From Leifsonia sp. NPDC080035 (GTDB taxonomy: Bacteria > Actinomycetota > Actinomycetes > Actinomycetales > Microbacteriaceae): 64,000 nt of DNA. Each line of letters starts with the position of its first letter. Positions within the stretch are counted from its first letter, which is position 1. Shown piece by piece: positions 7,856 through 17,066 of this stretch. The position numbers and the translations under genes were made by a program. The DNA lies in contig NZ_CP157390.1 of assembly GCF_040050925.1 (NCBI RefSeq), positions 1,922,001 to 1,986,000 on the forward strand. The letters run 5' to 3'. The notes under the pieces are model-generated. The model was not told the origin of the DNA, did no database searches, and saw nothing but the letters and a program-made list of their open reading frames with translations.

Positions 7856-9064
7856 TCAGCCCGCGGCGCGCAGCAGGTCCAGCGACTCGGCCGGGCTCGG
7901 GAACGCGTCCCTGGCGCGGACCGCGCTCTCCAGCACGGCGTCCAGGTGCTGGGAGGCAAGGCTCACGCCGCCCATCGCCACCGCCTCCGAGCCGAGCGTC
8001 GAGACCAGCACCTCGGGCGCGAGCGGAACGCGCTCGCGCAGCGACTCCTGGAACCGGGGCAGGAAGACGTCGGCGAAGGGGGAGGAGCCGCCGCCGACCA
8101 CGAGCAGCTCGGGGTCGATGGCGAGCGTCATGGCGGCCGCGCCGGTCGCGAGGTCGTCGGCGAACTCCTCCATCGCGGCGACCGCGGCCGGGTCGCCCGC
8201 CCGCGCCGCGTCGAAGATCTCCTGCCGGCTCGGGCGCGGGGATGCGAGCACCGAGCTGCCGTAGCGCTCGTTCAGCTCGACCCAGCGCAGCTCGGGCAGC
8301 TCGCCGACGATGCCGGCGGCGCCGTGCACACCGCGGTGCACCCGGCCGCCGACGATGGAGGCGCCGCTCGTGCGGGCGCCGCAGAGGATGTAGACGACGT
8401 CGGTGCGTCCGCGCGCCGCGCCGATCGTGAGCTCGGCGTGCGCGCCAAGCGCCACATCCCCCTCCACCAGCACCGCTGCGTCGAACTCGCGGCGGAAGCG
8501 CGCGCGCAGGTCGAGTCCGATCCAGCCGGGCATGCCGGTGCCGCCGAAGTGCAGCACCTCGCCGCCGGTGCTGATCGCACCGGGGGAGCCGACGGTGAGC
8601 GCCCACACCGCCGACCGGTCCAGCCCGAGCGAGTGGAGCAGCTCGTCGCTGACCCCGAGGGCAGCCTCGATCCGCTCCTCCGCCGGGATGGATTCGTCCG
8701 TGGCGGAGGTGAGGTGCCCGAGCACCTCGCCCGTGAGGTCGGTGACCACCGCGTAGATGTGGTTGGCGCCGATGTCCACCGAGAGGAACCGCCCGAGCCC
8801 CGGCGCGACGCGGAAGCTCGCCGCCGGCCTGCCCAGCCGCCCGGCGGGCGCGCTCTCGGCGGGCTCCAGCCAGCCGAGCTCCACCAGGTCGGTGACGATC
8901 GCGTCGATGGCGGTGCGGGAGAGCCCGGAGTCGGCGGCGAGGTCGCGCATGGTCTGCGGCTTCTCCATCACGGCGCGGAGGATCCCCCAGGAGTTCATCC
9001 GGCGCAGCAGCGAGCGGCTTCCCACCGCTCCTGGCGAGCCCTGGATGAGCGCCTCTTGTGGCAT
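7856..9064 (-). CDS. ROK-family transcriptional regulator
   Basis: A 402-aa regulator: N-terminal winged helix-turn-helix (RDLAADSGLSRTAIDAIVTDL, residues ~40-60) followed by a sugar-kinase-like ROK domain (FLSVDIGANHIYAVVTDLTG, ALTVGSPGAIS). ROK repressors of this type control sugar uptake genes and respond to the sugar. It is divergent from the ABC permease/GH36 operon, which makes it the likely local repressor with an alpha-galactoside or galactose as ligand (inference). A TATAAA box read leftward (9085-9090) lies just ahead of the ATG at 9064. Confidence 0.87.
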   Translation of the reverse strand: MPQEALIQGSPGAVGSRSLLRRMNSWGILRAVMEKPQTMRDLAADSGLSRTAIDAIVTDLVELGWLEPAESAPAGRLGRPAASFRVAPGLGRFLSVDIGANHIYAVVTDLTGEVLGHLTSATDESIPAEERIEAALGVSDELLHSLGLDRSAVWALTVGSPGAISTGGEVLHFGGTGMPGWIGLDLRARFRREFDAAVLVEGDVALGAHAELTIGAARGRTDVVYILCGARTSGASIVGGRVHRGVHGAAGIVGELPELRWVELNERYGSSVLASPRPSRQEIFDAARAGDPAAVAAMEEFADDLATGAAAMTLAIDPELLVVGGGSSPFADVFLPRFQESLRERVPLAPEVLVSTLGSEAVAMGGVSLASQHLDAVLESAVRARDAFPSPAESLDLLRAAG

Positions 9065-9229
9065 GTCTGTCCTAACGGTTGCGGTTTATATCGGCAAGTT
9101 GCATAATTAACCCGCTCCTACCGACTGTATCTCGGCGGAGCGCCTCACGGCCCGCGCTCCACACGCGAGCCCAGCGATTCGATAGTGCGCCAACGACGGT
9201 CCCCGCTGTCCCGGCGCTGAGAGGTTCAC
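9065..9229. promoter_or_regulatory. Divergent promoter for ROK regulator and sugar ABC operon
   Basis: Rightward, TTGCGG (9079-9084) and CATAAT (9102-9107) are separated by 17 nt, a good housekeeping promoter, leaving an untranslated leader of about 115 nt before 9230. Leftward, TATAAA (complement of 9085-9090) lies close to the regulator start. The A/T-rich block 9079-9110 is the obvious place for a ROK operator. GAGAGG precedes ATG 9230. Confidence 0.6.
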
Positions 9230-10159
9230 ATGACAGCCCTTCTGCCGAGAGCGACGGCGCGCGGACGCACGCCGAAGGCCGGTGCGCGCCGGCGGCGCGA
9301 CGATCGCAAGGTCGCCGTGTTCTTCATCGCCCCTGTCCTGATCGGGTTCGCGGTCTTCTATCTCTACCCGACGATCCGCGGATTCTGGTGGTCCTTCACC
9401 GACTACTCGCTTCTCGGCGACCCGGAGTTCGTCGGCGTGAAGAACTACGCGGCCGTCTTCGCGGACGGCGAGTTCTGGAACTCGATGGGCGTCACCCTCT
9501 ACTACGTCGTCGTCAACGTCACGACCCAGACCGTGCTCGCGCTGCTGCTCGCGGCCCTGATGCACCGGCTCACGCGGTCGGTGATGCTGCGCACCACGCT
9601 GCTGCTGCCGTGGCTGGTGCCGAACGTGACGGTCGGCCTCATCTGGCTCTGGCTGCTCGACACCAACCTCGGCTTCGTGAACCACCTGATCACCTCGATG
9701 GGGCTGCCTGCCGTCGGCTTCTTCACGAGTCCGTCCCTCGCCATCCCGACCATCTCGATCGTGAACACCTGGGCGTTCACCGGCTACACGGCCCTGCTGT
9801 TCTACGCGGGGATGCTGCAGATCCCCGGCGACCTGTACGAGAGCGCCTCCCTCGACGGCGCGGGGGAGTGGCGGCTCTTCACCCGCATCACGCTCCCGCT
9901 GCTGCGGCCGGTGATGGCGCTGGTGCTCGTCGTCTCCCTGATCGGCTCGTTCCAGATCTTCGACACCGTCGCCGTGACCACCAAGGGCGGACCGGTCAAC
10001 GCCACCAGGGTCATCTACTACTACATCTACCAACAGGCGTTCACCTTCTTCCACATGGGCTACGCCGCGACGATGGCCATCGTCCTCGTCGTGATCCTCG
10101 GCGTTCTCACCGCCGTCCAGCTGCGGCTCCTCCGCGCCTCCGAATCCCAGCTCGCATAG
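9230..10159 (+). CDS. Sugar ABC transporter permease (MalF/UgpA type)
   Basis: A 309-aa inner-membrane permease with about six membrane segments. The BPD permease EAA loop reads ESASLDGAGEWRLFTRITLP, followed by LLRPVMALVLVVSLIG. It pairs with the permease 9 nt downstream and with the solute-binding protein to form a CUT1-type carbohydrate importer. No ATPase is encoded in the locus; in actinobacteria a shared MsiK-type ATPase elsewhere usually serves such systems. The basic N-terminal 30 residues are cytoplasmic. Confidence 0.9.
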   Translation: MTALLPRATARGRTPKAGARRRRDDRKVAVFFIAPVLIGFAVFYLYPTIRGFWWSFTDYSLLGDPEFVGVKNYAAVFADGEFWNSMGVTLYYVVVNVTTQTVLALLLAALMHRLTRSVMLRTTLLLPWLVPNVTVGLIWLWLLDTNLGFVNHLITSMGLPAVGFFTSPSLAIPTISIVNTWAFTGYTALLFYAGMLQIPGDLYESASLDGAGEWRLFTRITLPLLRPVMALVLVVSLIGSFQIFDTVAVTTKGGPVNATRVIYYYIYQQAFTFFHMGYAATMAIVLVVILGVLTAVQLRLLRASESQLA

Positions 10160-10168
10160 GACGACCTC

Positions 10169-11128
10169 ATGACGACGACAACGCCCGCCATCCCCGCGCC
10201 CGCCCCAGCCGCCGATCAGCCGGCGCCCGCCCGGACCGCCGCACGCATCCGCCGCCGGCCGTCGGTCGGACGCATCCTCGGCTGGATCGTGCTCATCGCA
10301 TCCCTCATCCTCACGCTGTTCCCCTTCTACTGGATGCTGAAGACCGCGCTCACGCCCGCGGCCGACGTGATCAGGGACTCCGGCTCGTTCTTCCCCGGCA
10401 GCCCGACGCTGATCAACTTCGCCCGCGTGCTCGGCTTCCTCACCCCGGAGCAGGACCAGGCGGCGGGAGGATCCGGAGCGTCGATCAACTTCGTGCTCTA
10501 CCTCTGGAACTCGATCGTGTACTGCGCGCTGATCGGCTTCTTCCAGACGCTGTTCTGCGCGATGGGCGGGTACGCGTTCGCGCGGCTGCGCTTCCCCGGC
10601 CGCAACCTGCTGTTCAGCATCCTGATCGCCGCCCTGATGGTGCCCGGCATCTTCACGCTGCTGCCGAACTTCGTGCTCGTGCGCGACTTCGGCCTGCTCA
10701 ACACCATCTGGGGCATGGTCGCCCCGAGCCTGCTGATGACCCCGTTCGCACTGTTCTTCCTGCGCCAGTTCTTCCTCAACATCCCCGTGGACGTCGAGGA
10801 AGCCGCGATGCTCGACGGCGCCGGCAAGATCCGGGTGTTCTGGCGGGTCGCGCTCCCGATGAGCCGCGGACCGCTCATCACGATCGGCCTCATCACCGTG
10901 GTCTGGGCCTGGAAGGACTACCTCTGGCCCCTCCTCATCGGCCGCGACGAAAGCGTGCGCACCATGACCGTCGCCCTCGGCGTCTACCTCCAGCAGTCGC
11001 CGAACACCCAGCCCGACTGGACCGGGCTGATGGCGGGGTCGACCCTCTCGGTCATCCCCGTGCTCGTCCTGCTGATCTTCCTCGGCCGGCGCATCGTCGA
11101 GTCGCTGAACTTCACCGGAATCAAGTGA
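10169..11128 (+). CDS. Sugar ABC transporter permease (MalG/UgpE type)
   Basis: A 319-aa second permease of the CUT1 importer, six predicted membrane segments and the EAA loop EEAAMLDGAGKIRVFWRVAL. The N-terminus is a Pro/Ala-rich tail of ~35 residues before the first membrane span. Starts 9 nt after the first permease and is followed at 41 nt by the solute-binding protein gene with GAGAGAGAACA just before its ATG. Together with GH36 downstream it points to uptake of an alpha-galactoside such as melibiose or raffinose (inference from context). Confidence 0.9.
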   Translation: MTTTTPAIPAPAPAADQPAPARTAARIRRRPSVGRILGWIVLIASLILTLFPFYWMLKTALTPAADVIRDSGSFFPGSPTLINFARVLGFLTPEQDQAAGGSGASINFVLYLWNSIVYCALIGFFQTLFCAMGGYAFARLRFPGRNLLFSILIAALMVPGIFTLLPNFVLVRDFGLLNTIWGMVAPSLLMTPFALFFLRQFFLNIPVDVEEAAMLDGAGKIRVFWRVALPMSRGPLITIGLITVVWAWKDYLWPLLIGRDESVRTMTVALGVYLQQSPNTQPDWTGLMAGSTLSVIPVLVLLIFLGRRIVESLNFTGIK

Positions 11129-11169
11129 TCCATCCCCTTCCGCACCACCCAACACAGAGAGAGAACAAC

Positions 11170-12516
11170 ATGACAAAGCTCCGTCGCGTCGTCGCCGTCG
11201 CCGCCGCCGCAGCGCTGCTGGCCGGTGTCACGGCCTGCTCGTCGAACGGGTCCGGCTCCGGCTCGGACGAGAAGGTGACCCTGCAGTACTGGATGTGGGA
11301 CGACACCCAGGTGCCGGCCTACCAGCAGTGCGCGGCCGACTTCCACAAGGCCAATCCCAACATCACCATCTAGATCGAGCAGAGCGCCTGGGGCCAGTAC
11401 TGGACCAACCTCTCCACGCAGATCGCCGCGGGCAGCGCTCCCGACGTCTGGGTCGACCAGGTCTCGTACTACCCGCAGTTCGTGCAGGACAAGCAGATCG
11501 TCGACATCGAGCCCTACGTGAAGAAGGACAAGATCGACCTCGGCCAGTACGTCGACGGCCTCGCCGACCTGTGGAAGGTGGACGACGCCCGCTACGGCCT
11601 GCCGAAGGACTGGGACACCATGGGCCTGGTCTACAACAAGGCCGACCTGAAGGCCGCCGGTGTGGACGAGGCGTCCCTGGCCGACCTCACCTGGAACCCG
11701 AAGGACGGCGGCAGCTTCGAGCAGCTCATCGCCACGCTGACCGTCGACAAGAACGGCCACAACGGCCTCGACCCCGCCTTCGACAAGAACAACGTGAAGA
11801 CGTTCGGCTTCCTCCCCGAGTGGGCGGACGGCTCGCAGGGTCAGAACGGCTGGGGCAACCTCGCCGCCTCCAACGGGTGGACCTACGCGGACAAGAACCC
11901 GTTCGGCACGAAGTTCAACTACGACCAGACGAAGCTCACCGACACCGTGCAGTGGCTCGCCGACCTCTCGAAGAAGGGATACGCGCCCAAGCTCGACGTG
12001 CAGTCGACGCTGGCCCGCTCCGAGGTCCTCGACAACGGCGGCGGCGCGCTGACGACGCTCGGCTCGTTCAACCTCGCCGCATACAAGGGCAAGACCGACC
12101 AGTTCGGCTTCGCGCCGCTGCCGATCGGGCCCGAGGGTCGCAAGTCCGCCATCAACGGCCTCTCCGACGCGATCTACGCGGGCAGCAAGCACAAGGACCA
12201 GGCGTGGGAGTGGGTCAAGTACCTCGCCTCCGCCGATTGCCAGAACGCGGTCGCCGAGACCGGCGTCGTCTTCCCCGCGATCAAGACCGCGTCCGAGAAG
12301 TCGGCCGAGGTGCGCGAGAAGGAGGGCCTGAACGCGAAGGTCTTCCTCGACGAGCAGCAGGCGAAGGACGGCACGTTCATCATCCCGATCAGCTACCACG
12401 GCACCGAGATCAGCCAGATCGTCCAGGACGCCATCCAGAGCGTCGCCCTCGGTCAGAAGGACGCCAAGACGGCCCTGACCAAGGCGAACGATCAGGTGAA
12501 CGCCCTCTTCAAGTAG
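11170..12516 (+). pseudogene. Sugar-binding lipoprotein of the ABC importer, interrupted by an in-frame amber codon
   Basis: A 449-codon frame for an extracellular solute-binding protein: lipoprotein signal with lipobox VTAC (Cys23), then the periplasmic-binding-protein fold (KVTLQYWMWDDTQ, APDVWVDQVSYYPQF, YGLPKDWDTMGLVYNK, AINGLSDAIYAGSKHK). Codon 68 is TAG at 11371-11373, inside an otherwise undisturbed frame (NPNITI-stop-IEQSAWGQYW). One base change would restore Lys, Gln or Glu, the expected type of residue here. There is no frameshift and no codon decay on either side. So this is a very recent nonsense mutation, a sequence error, or a suppressed stop. A restart at GTG 11482 would give a protein with no signal. 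As read, the importer lacks its binding protein. Confidence 0.85.
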
Positions 12517-12524
12517 CTCACCCC

Positions 12525-12551
12525 GCGGGGGCGGCCGCGCGCCGCCCCCGC
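12525..12551 (+). other. Strong intercistronic hairpin between binding-protein and GH36 genes
   Basis: GCGGGGGCGGC (12525-12535) and GCCGCCCCCGC (12541-12551) form a perfect 11-bp G/C stem with a 5-nt loop, starting 8 nt after the binding-protein stop. No T-tract follows, so it may protect the upstream message or attenuate GH36 expression, a common arrangement after binding-protein genes. Confidence 0.6.
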
Positions 12552-12574
12552 ACCACTCGCACAGAAAGCCAGCC

Positions 12575-14077
12575 ATGCTGCACACCTTCGACTTCGGATC
12601 CGTCCGCATCCCCGCCAACGTCTCCGGCACGCCCCGTCCGGTTGCCGCCGGCCACGTCGTGCCGGCGGGACCGATTGCGCTCCTGCATCCCTTCGGCGAC
12701 ACCGAGTTCTACCGCCACGGCTGGAATTCGTGGAGCCCCTCCGGCTGGGCGCGGACCGACGGCGACACCATCGGCATCAAGGACAGCCCGCGGCGCCTGC
12801 TGACCGCGGACGACGCCGCGAATGAGACGCCGCACGCGCACTCGGGGAGCGCGGTCGGTGCGGTCGTCGGCGAGGACGGCAACGTGCTGCTGCTCGGCGC
12901 GCTCGGCCTGGGCAGCCCACGGGTGGGCGCCGACGGCAACATCCTCTGGGGTCGTGCGGAGGCGGACATCGCGGAGTGGTTCGTCGGGTACGGGCCCGAG
13001 AGCGAGGTCTTCGCGAGCTACGCCGACCTCGTCTCCGAGCGGCTCGGCCGCCGGGCGCTGCGCGCGGGCGCCGTGTGGAGCAGCTGGTACTCGTTCTTCG
13101 AGGACATCGACGAGGACCTCGTCGCCCGCACGGTGAGCGATCTGCGCGGCTACCCGTTCGACGTCTTCCAGCTCGACGACGGCTGGGAGCCGATCGTCGG
13201 CGACTGGGAGGCCGGCCCCGACTTCCCGTCCGGGATGGCGGCGACCGCCCGCACCATCGCCGACGCCGGGTTCCGGCCCGGACTCTGGCTCGCACCGATG
13301 ATCGCCCTCCCCGGCTCCACCATCGCGCGCACCCGCCCGGACCTGCTCGTGCAGGACGACGACGGCCGTCCACTGGTCAGCGGCTACAACTGGGGTTCCC
13401 ACTACTACTCGCTCGACACCACACAGCCCGAGGTCAGGGACCACCTGCGCGAGGTGTTCGAACGCGTCGTCGGCTGGGGCTTCCGCTACCTCAAGCTCGA
13501 CTTCATGTACGCGGGCGCGATCACCGGCAACCGGAGCAGGGACGTTCACCGCGAGACCGCGTACCGGGATGCCGTCGAACACATCCGCACGGTGGTCGGC
13601 GACTCGGTCTACCTGCTCGGCTGCGGCGTCCCGATGATCCCGTCGGTCGGCGTCTTCGACGGCGCACGGGTGGGACCGGACGTCGGCGCGTTCTGGGACA
13701 ACGCCGAGCGCGTCGGCGACCCGTCCGGCGTCGGCGCACGCAACTCGATCGTCTCGTCCATCAACCGGGCGTGGATGAAGCGCCTCTACGAGGTGGACCC
13801 GGACGCCGTCTACTTCCGCAGCGCGCGCAACCTGCTGAACGACGGGGAGCGGCAGGCGCTGCGCGACACCGCCGCCATCCTCGAGTTCCGGTCGACGTCC
13901 GATCCGCTCGCCTGGCTCACCCCCGCGGAACGGGACGAGCTGCGCGCGTACATGGAGGAGACGGCCGTGATCGAGCAGACCGGGCGCTACGCGTTCCGTA
14001 TCAACGGCCGCGAGGTCGACCTGGCGCCGATCGTGACCGGGGAGGCGGCGGCGGAGGCCGCATCCCTCGTCGTCTGA
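12575..14077 (+). CDS. Glycoside hydrolase family 36 alpha-galactosidase-like enzyme
   Basis: A 500-aa GH36-type enzyme without signal peptide, so intracellular. The catalytic nucleophile is Asp309 in RYLKLDFMYAG and the acid/base is Asp369 in ARVGPDVGAFWDN; VFQLDDGWEP (around residue 200) is also typical. It is shorter than the ~700-aa multi-domain GH36 galactosidases, lacking much of the N-terminal beta-sandwich. As last gene of the importer operon it would cleave the imported alpha-galactoside. Start ATG 12575 follows AGAAAGCCAGCC, a modest ribosome site. Substrate could also be another alpha-glycoside or a raffinose-type sugar. Confidence 0.85.
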   Translation: MLHTFDFGSVRIPANVSGTPRPVAAGHVVPAGPIALLHPFGDTEFYRHGWNSWSPSGWARTDGDTIGIKDSPRRLLTADDAANETPHAHSGSAVGAVVGEDGNVLLLGALGLGSPRVGADGNILWGRAEADIAEWFVGYGPESEVFASYADLVSERLGRRALRAGAVWSSWYSFFEDIDEDLVARTVSDLRGYPFDVFQLDDGWEPIVGDWEAGPDFPSGMAATARTIADAGFRPGLWLAPMIALPGSTIARTRPDLLVQDDDGRPLVSGYNWGSHYYSLDTTQPEVRDHLREVFERVVGWGFRYLKLDFMYAGAITGNRSRDVHRETAYRDAVEHIRTVVGDSVYLLGCGVPMIPSVGVFDGARVGPDVGAFWDNAERVGDPSGVGARNSIVSSINRAWMKRLYEVDPDAVYFRSARNLLNDGERQALRDTAAILEFRSTSDPLAWLTPAERDELRAYMEETAVIEQTGRYAFRINGREVDLAPIVTGEAAAEAASLVV

Positions 14078-14091
14078 CGCACCGATCCGTC

Positions 14092-14124
14092 GAGGACGCG
14101 GCCGCTTGCCCCGGCCGCGTCCTC
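14092..14124. terminator. Bidirectional terminator between GH36 and beta-lactamase-like genes
   Basis: GAGGACGCGGCCG (14092-14104) pairs perfectly with CGGCCGCGTCCTC (14112-14124), a 13-bp stem with a 7-nt loop, between convergent genes ending at 14077 and 14155. Confidence 0.7.
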
Positions 14125-14154
14125 CGCCGTCCGCGTCGCAGGCCGGTCGTCGCC

Positions 14155-15057
14155 TCAGTTGCCCGCGCGGATCCGGTCGTGCAGCGCGCGGGCCGCGGCC
14201 CCCAGTGCGGCCTCGGCCGCGGGCTGGGTCGACGCGGGGACCGACGATGTGCTCATCGCCACCACGGCGATCCGGGCGCCGTCGGCGTGCTCCACGACGC
14301 CGGCCTCGTGACGCAGGTTCAGCAGCGTGCCGGTCTTGGACGCCCAGACGGCGTCGTCCGCGCTGAGGTCGGGCGCGAGCCGGTGCCGGATGAGGCTCCG
14401 GCGCAGGTCGTCGCGCAGCCGCGCCGCGGCCTCCGGCGCGACCCCGCGGTCGTGCCAGACCGCATCCAGCAGCCCTGCGAACGCCCTCGCTGTGCCGGTG
14501 TTGGTCCGCGCGACGTCGAGCTGCCGCACCGGATGGCCGCTCGCCGGGGTGCTCCCGCGGATCGCGAGCGTGTGCGCCAGGTGCGCGTCCTCCGGCGCCA
14601 GATGCTCGAGCGGGGTGTCGGAGAGGTCGGCGAAGGGATGCCGCACGGCGATGCCGTGCACGCCGATGGCGTCGAGGTCCGCCGTCACCTCGGCGGGCGG
14701 CACGATGCGCAGCAGGGCGTCCGCCGCGCCGTTGTCGCTGATCGAGAGGGCGAGCGAGACGAGATCGTCGATCGAGATCACCGAGGGATGCCGGAAGCGC
14801 GTCGTGCCTGGCAGCCCTTCCCCGGGGTCCCCGGCCGGAACGGTCACCGGTTCGGCGCCGTCCAGGCGTCCGTCCGCGATGCGGGTGAGGACCGCGAGCG
14901 CGATGGGCAGCTTCGCGAGAGAGGCCGCGGGGGTGGGCGTGTCCGCATCCAGCGCGAGCTCGCGCCCGGAGCCCAGGTCGCGCACCAGCAGGGAGGCGCG
15001 CAGGCCGGCCTGCGCGAGTTCCGTCCTGACGTCGTCGAGGAAGCGGGCGTCACTCAT
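14155..15057 (-). CDS. Cytoplasmic class A beta-lactamase-fold serine hydrolase
   Basis: A 300-aa protein with the serine-protease/beta-lactamase triad motifs SLAK (S-x-x-K near residue 46), SDN (SISDNGAADALL) and KTG (WASKTGTLLN). It has no signal peptide, unlike real beta-lactamases, and no clear E-x-x-L-N loop, so resistance activity is unlikely. Related actinobacterial proteins are annotated as serine hydrolases of unknown substrate. Its ATG at 15057 lies inside the LysR gene (8-nt overlap), so it is co-transcribed with and translationally tied to the regulator. Confidence 0.75.
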   Translation of the reverse strand: MSDARFLDDVRTELAQAGLRASLLVRDLGSGRELALDADTPTPAASLAKLPIALAVLTRIADGRLDGAEPVTVPAGDPGEGLPGTTRFRHPSVISIDDLVSLALSISDNGAADALLRIVPPAEVTADLDAIGVHGIAVRHPFADLSDTPLEHLAPEDAHLAHTLAIRGSTPASGHPVRQLDVARTNTGTARAFAGLLDAVWHDRGVAPEAAARLRDDLRRSLIRHRLAPDLSADDAVWASKTGTLLNLRHEAGVVEHADGARIAVVAMSTSSVPASTQPAAEAALGAAARALHDRIRAGN

Positions 15058-15970
15058 CGTGCACCTCGTCGTCCGCGAGCGGCCGGCCGCTCGGGTGCGC
15101 GCCGAATGCGGCGGCGAGCTCGTCTCCGACGGCGGAGCGCACCGCCGCCACGTCGTGCTCGCTCTGACCGGTGACGGTGTACCCGCGGGCGAGGTCGAGA
15201 CCCGTGAAGGGACGCCAGTGCAGCCCGAGCTCGCTCGCCTCCGCCTCGGAGCAGAGCAGCAGGTCGCCGTCGGCGAGTACGGCGGCGAGGGCCGCGGTGG
15301 TGGAGTCGTCGACGGGAAGCTGACCGGGGAGCAGGCCGGCCGCGTAGCCCGCGCGCTGCAGCACGTCGCGTACGTGCGGCACGTCGTCCTCCGGTCCGAT
15401 CCGCAGGCGGGCGCCGGCGTCGCCGTCGCGGGCGCGACCCGTGCGCCCGCGGCGCAGCGAACCGATCCGAAGCGTGGCGCCGGTCGCGCGGCGACCCGCC
15501 GCTCCGAGCTCAGCCGCCCAGACGCCGTCGGCCGGCGGCACGCTCGCCACCGTGACGCGCACGCCGTTCGCCGCCGCCAGTTCCGCACGCCGGGCGGGCG
15601 GCGCCGCAACGAAGTCGAGGCGGATCCCCGCGGCCCGGCCGGCTGCGTCCACAACGGCGAGGTCGCGGGTCGCGCATCCCATCGGCACGGCGACGGTGAC
15701 CGGCCGCAGCCGGGCGCGTTCGGCGTCCAGCTCGAGCTCGTCCGCGAGGCGCACCAGCCGGCGCGCGGACGGCAGCAGGTCGCGCGCGAACGGGGTGAGG
15801 ACGGCGCTGCGCGCGGTGCGCTCCAGCAGTGCGCCCCCGAGGTGGCGTTCGAGCGCGAGGATGCGACGGCTTGCGACAGACTGCGCGACCCGCAGCGACG
15901 CTGCCGCTCCGGTCACGCTCCCACGCTCGCCCACTTCGACGAGCACCCGGCAGGCGGCGATCACATCCAT
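15050..15970 (-). CDS. LysR-family transcriptional regulator
   Basis: A 306-aa protein with an N-terminal LysR helix-turn-helix (SVTGAAASLRVAQSVASRRILALERHLGGALLERT, given here as residues ~18-52) and an effector-binding domain. It is divergent from a complete class A beta-lactamase at 16058 and upstream of a beta-lactamase-like hydrolase, the AmpR-like layout. Upstream, TAGAGT read leftward (15977-15982) lies 6 nt from the ATG, so the transcript is probably leaderless. The inducer is unknown; cell-wall fragments would be the analogy with AmpR (inference). Confidence 0.85.
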   Translation of the reverse strand: MDVIAACRVLVEVGERGSVTGAAASLRVAQSVASRRILALERHLGGALLERTARSAVLTPFARDLLPSARRLVRLADELELDAERARLRPVTVAVPMGCATRDLAVVDAAGRAAGIRLDFVAAPPARRAELAAANGVRVTVASVPPADGVWAAELGAAGRRATGATLRIGSLRRGRTGRARDGDAGARLRIGPEDDVPHVRDVLQRAGYAAGLLPGQLPVDDSTTAALAAVLADGDLLLCSEAEASELGLHWRPFTGLDLARGYTVTGQSEHDVAAVRSAVGDELAAAFGAHPSGRPLADDEVHDE

Positions 15971-16057
15971 CCGGCCACTCTAGATCCATGCCGGATGAGC
16001 ATGGGTCCGCGCGATCCGGTCTTCGACAGGATCGCCGGCCCGGGTGAGGCTGCCGTC
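15971..16057. promoter_or_regulatory. LysR / beta-lactamase divergent control region
   Basis: An 87-nt gap with a leftward TANNNT box at 15977-15982 for the regulator. No clean T-N11-A palindrome stands out to me, and the rightward -10 for 16058 is not obvious. The layout still predicts a LysR operator here. Confidence 0.4.
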
Positions 16058-16987
16058 ATGGACATTCGAACGAGATTCCTCTCCGTCATCGGCGGCACGG
16101 CGGTCGCCGCGGCCGTCGCGATCTCCGGCGTCGGCGCGTCCCCGGCGTCGCCGTCGCCGCACGCCTCGGCCTCGGCCGCCTCCGCGGGCCGCTCGGATGC
16201 GGGAGCCGCGGCGCAACACGTCTTCGCCGGGCTGGAGCGCAGCCACGGCGCGACTCTGGGCGTCGCCGCGATCGACACCCGCACGGGCCGGATCGTGTCG
16301 TACCGGGGCGGGGAGCGCTTCCCGTTCGCCTCCTCGAACAAGACGTTCATCGCCGCGGCGACGCTCCAGGCGTCGAGCGCCGCCGACCTGGACGTCGTCG
16401 TGCACTACACGGCGGCCGACCTGCTCGCCTACGCGCCGATCACCAGCAGGTTCGTGGACACCGGGATGACGGTGCGCGAGCTGATCGACGCCATGCTGCG
16501 GTTCAGCGACAACACCGCCGCGAACCTCCTGGTCGCCCGGCTGGGTGGACCGGACGCGGTCGAGCGCTGGCTGCGGGGCATCGGCGACCGCACGACGAAC
16601 GTCGACCGGGTGGAGCCGGACCTCAACGAGGCGACGCCGGCGGATCCGCGCGACACGACGACCCCGGTCCAGTTCGCCGCCGACCTGCGAAAGGTGCTGC
16701 TCGGCACGTCCCTCGACGTCGCCGACCGCACCCTGCTGCGCAACACCATGCTCGACTGCACGACCGGCGACACCACCATCCGCGCCGGGGTCGACCCCGC
16801 CTGGCCCGTCGCCGACAAGACCGGCACCGGCGAGTACGGCGTCCGCGATGACATCGCCGTGGTCTACCCGACGGGACGCGCGCCGATCGTGATCGTCACG
16901 ATGTCCAGGAAGGGCCAGCCGGACGCCGCTCCGGACAACGCGCTTCTCGCCGAGGCCACGAAGGTAGCGGTCGCCGCCCTTCGCTGA
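16058..16987 (+). CDS. Class A beta-lactamase, secreted
   Basis: A 309-aa enzyme with all class A active-site elements: Ser92-x-x-Lys95 (SSNK), Ser150-Asp-Asn (FSDNTA), Glu186-x-x-Leu-Asn190 (EPDLN) and Lys254-Thr-Gly. An N-terminal signal peptide (basic start, hydrophobic core residues 8-26) is followed by an Ala/Ser-rich linker, so the enzyme acts outside the membrane on beta-lactams. Length fits the family. It is divergent from a LysR gene, suggesting inducible expression. Spectrum cannot be read from sequence. Confidence 0.88.
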   Translation: MDIRTRFLSVIGGTAVAAAVAISGVGASPASPSPHASASAASAGRSDAGAAAQHVFAGLERSHGATLGVAAIDTRTGRIVSYRGGERFPFASSNKTFIAAATLQASSAADLDVVVHYTAADLLAYAPITSRFVDTGMTVRELIDAMLRFSDNTAANLLVARLGGPDAVERWLRGIGDRTTNVDRVEPDLNEATPADPRDTTTPVQFAADLRKVLLGTSLDVADRTLLRNTMLDCTTGDTTIRAGVDPAWPVADKTGTGEYGVRDDIAVVYPTGRAPIVIVTMSRKGQPDAAPDNALLAEATKVAVAALR

Positions 16988-17066
16988 CCCTGACGCTCGC
17001 GCCCTCCCGGTGGGACGATGGCCGGGTGGCGGCCGCACGGCCCGCCGGGAGGGATGCGCGTCGGAG

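Noticed and set aside
11371..11373. Programmed stop-codon readthrough or pyrrolysine at the amber codon
   Set aside because: The residue expected at this position is an ordinary polar one, no downstream recoding structure is visible, and nothing in the window suggests pyrrolysine use.
11369..11374. TCTAGA around the amber codon, suggesting a cloning scar
   Set aside because: The frame and family sequence continue without insertion or deletion, so a one-base change explains it.
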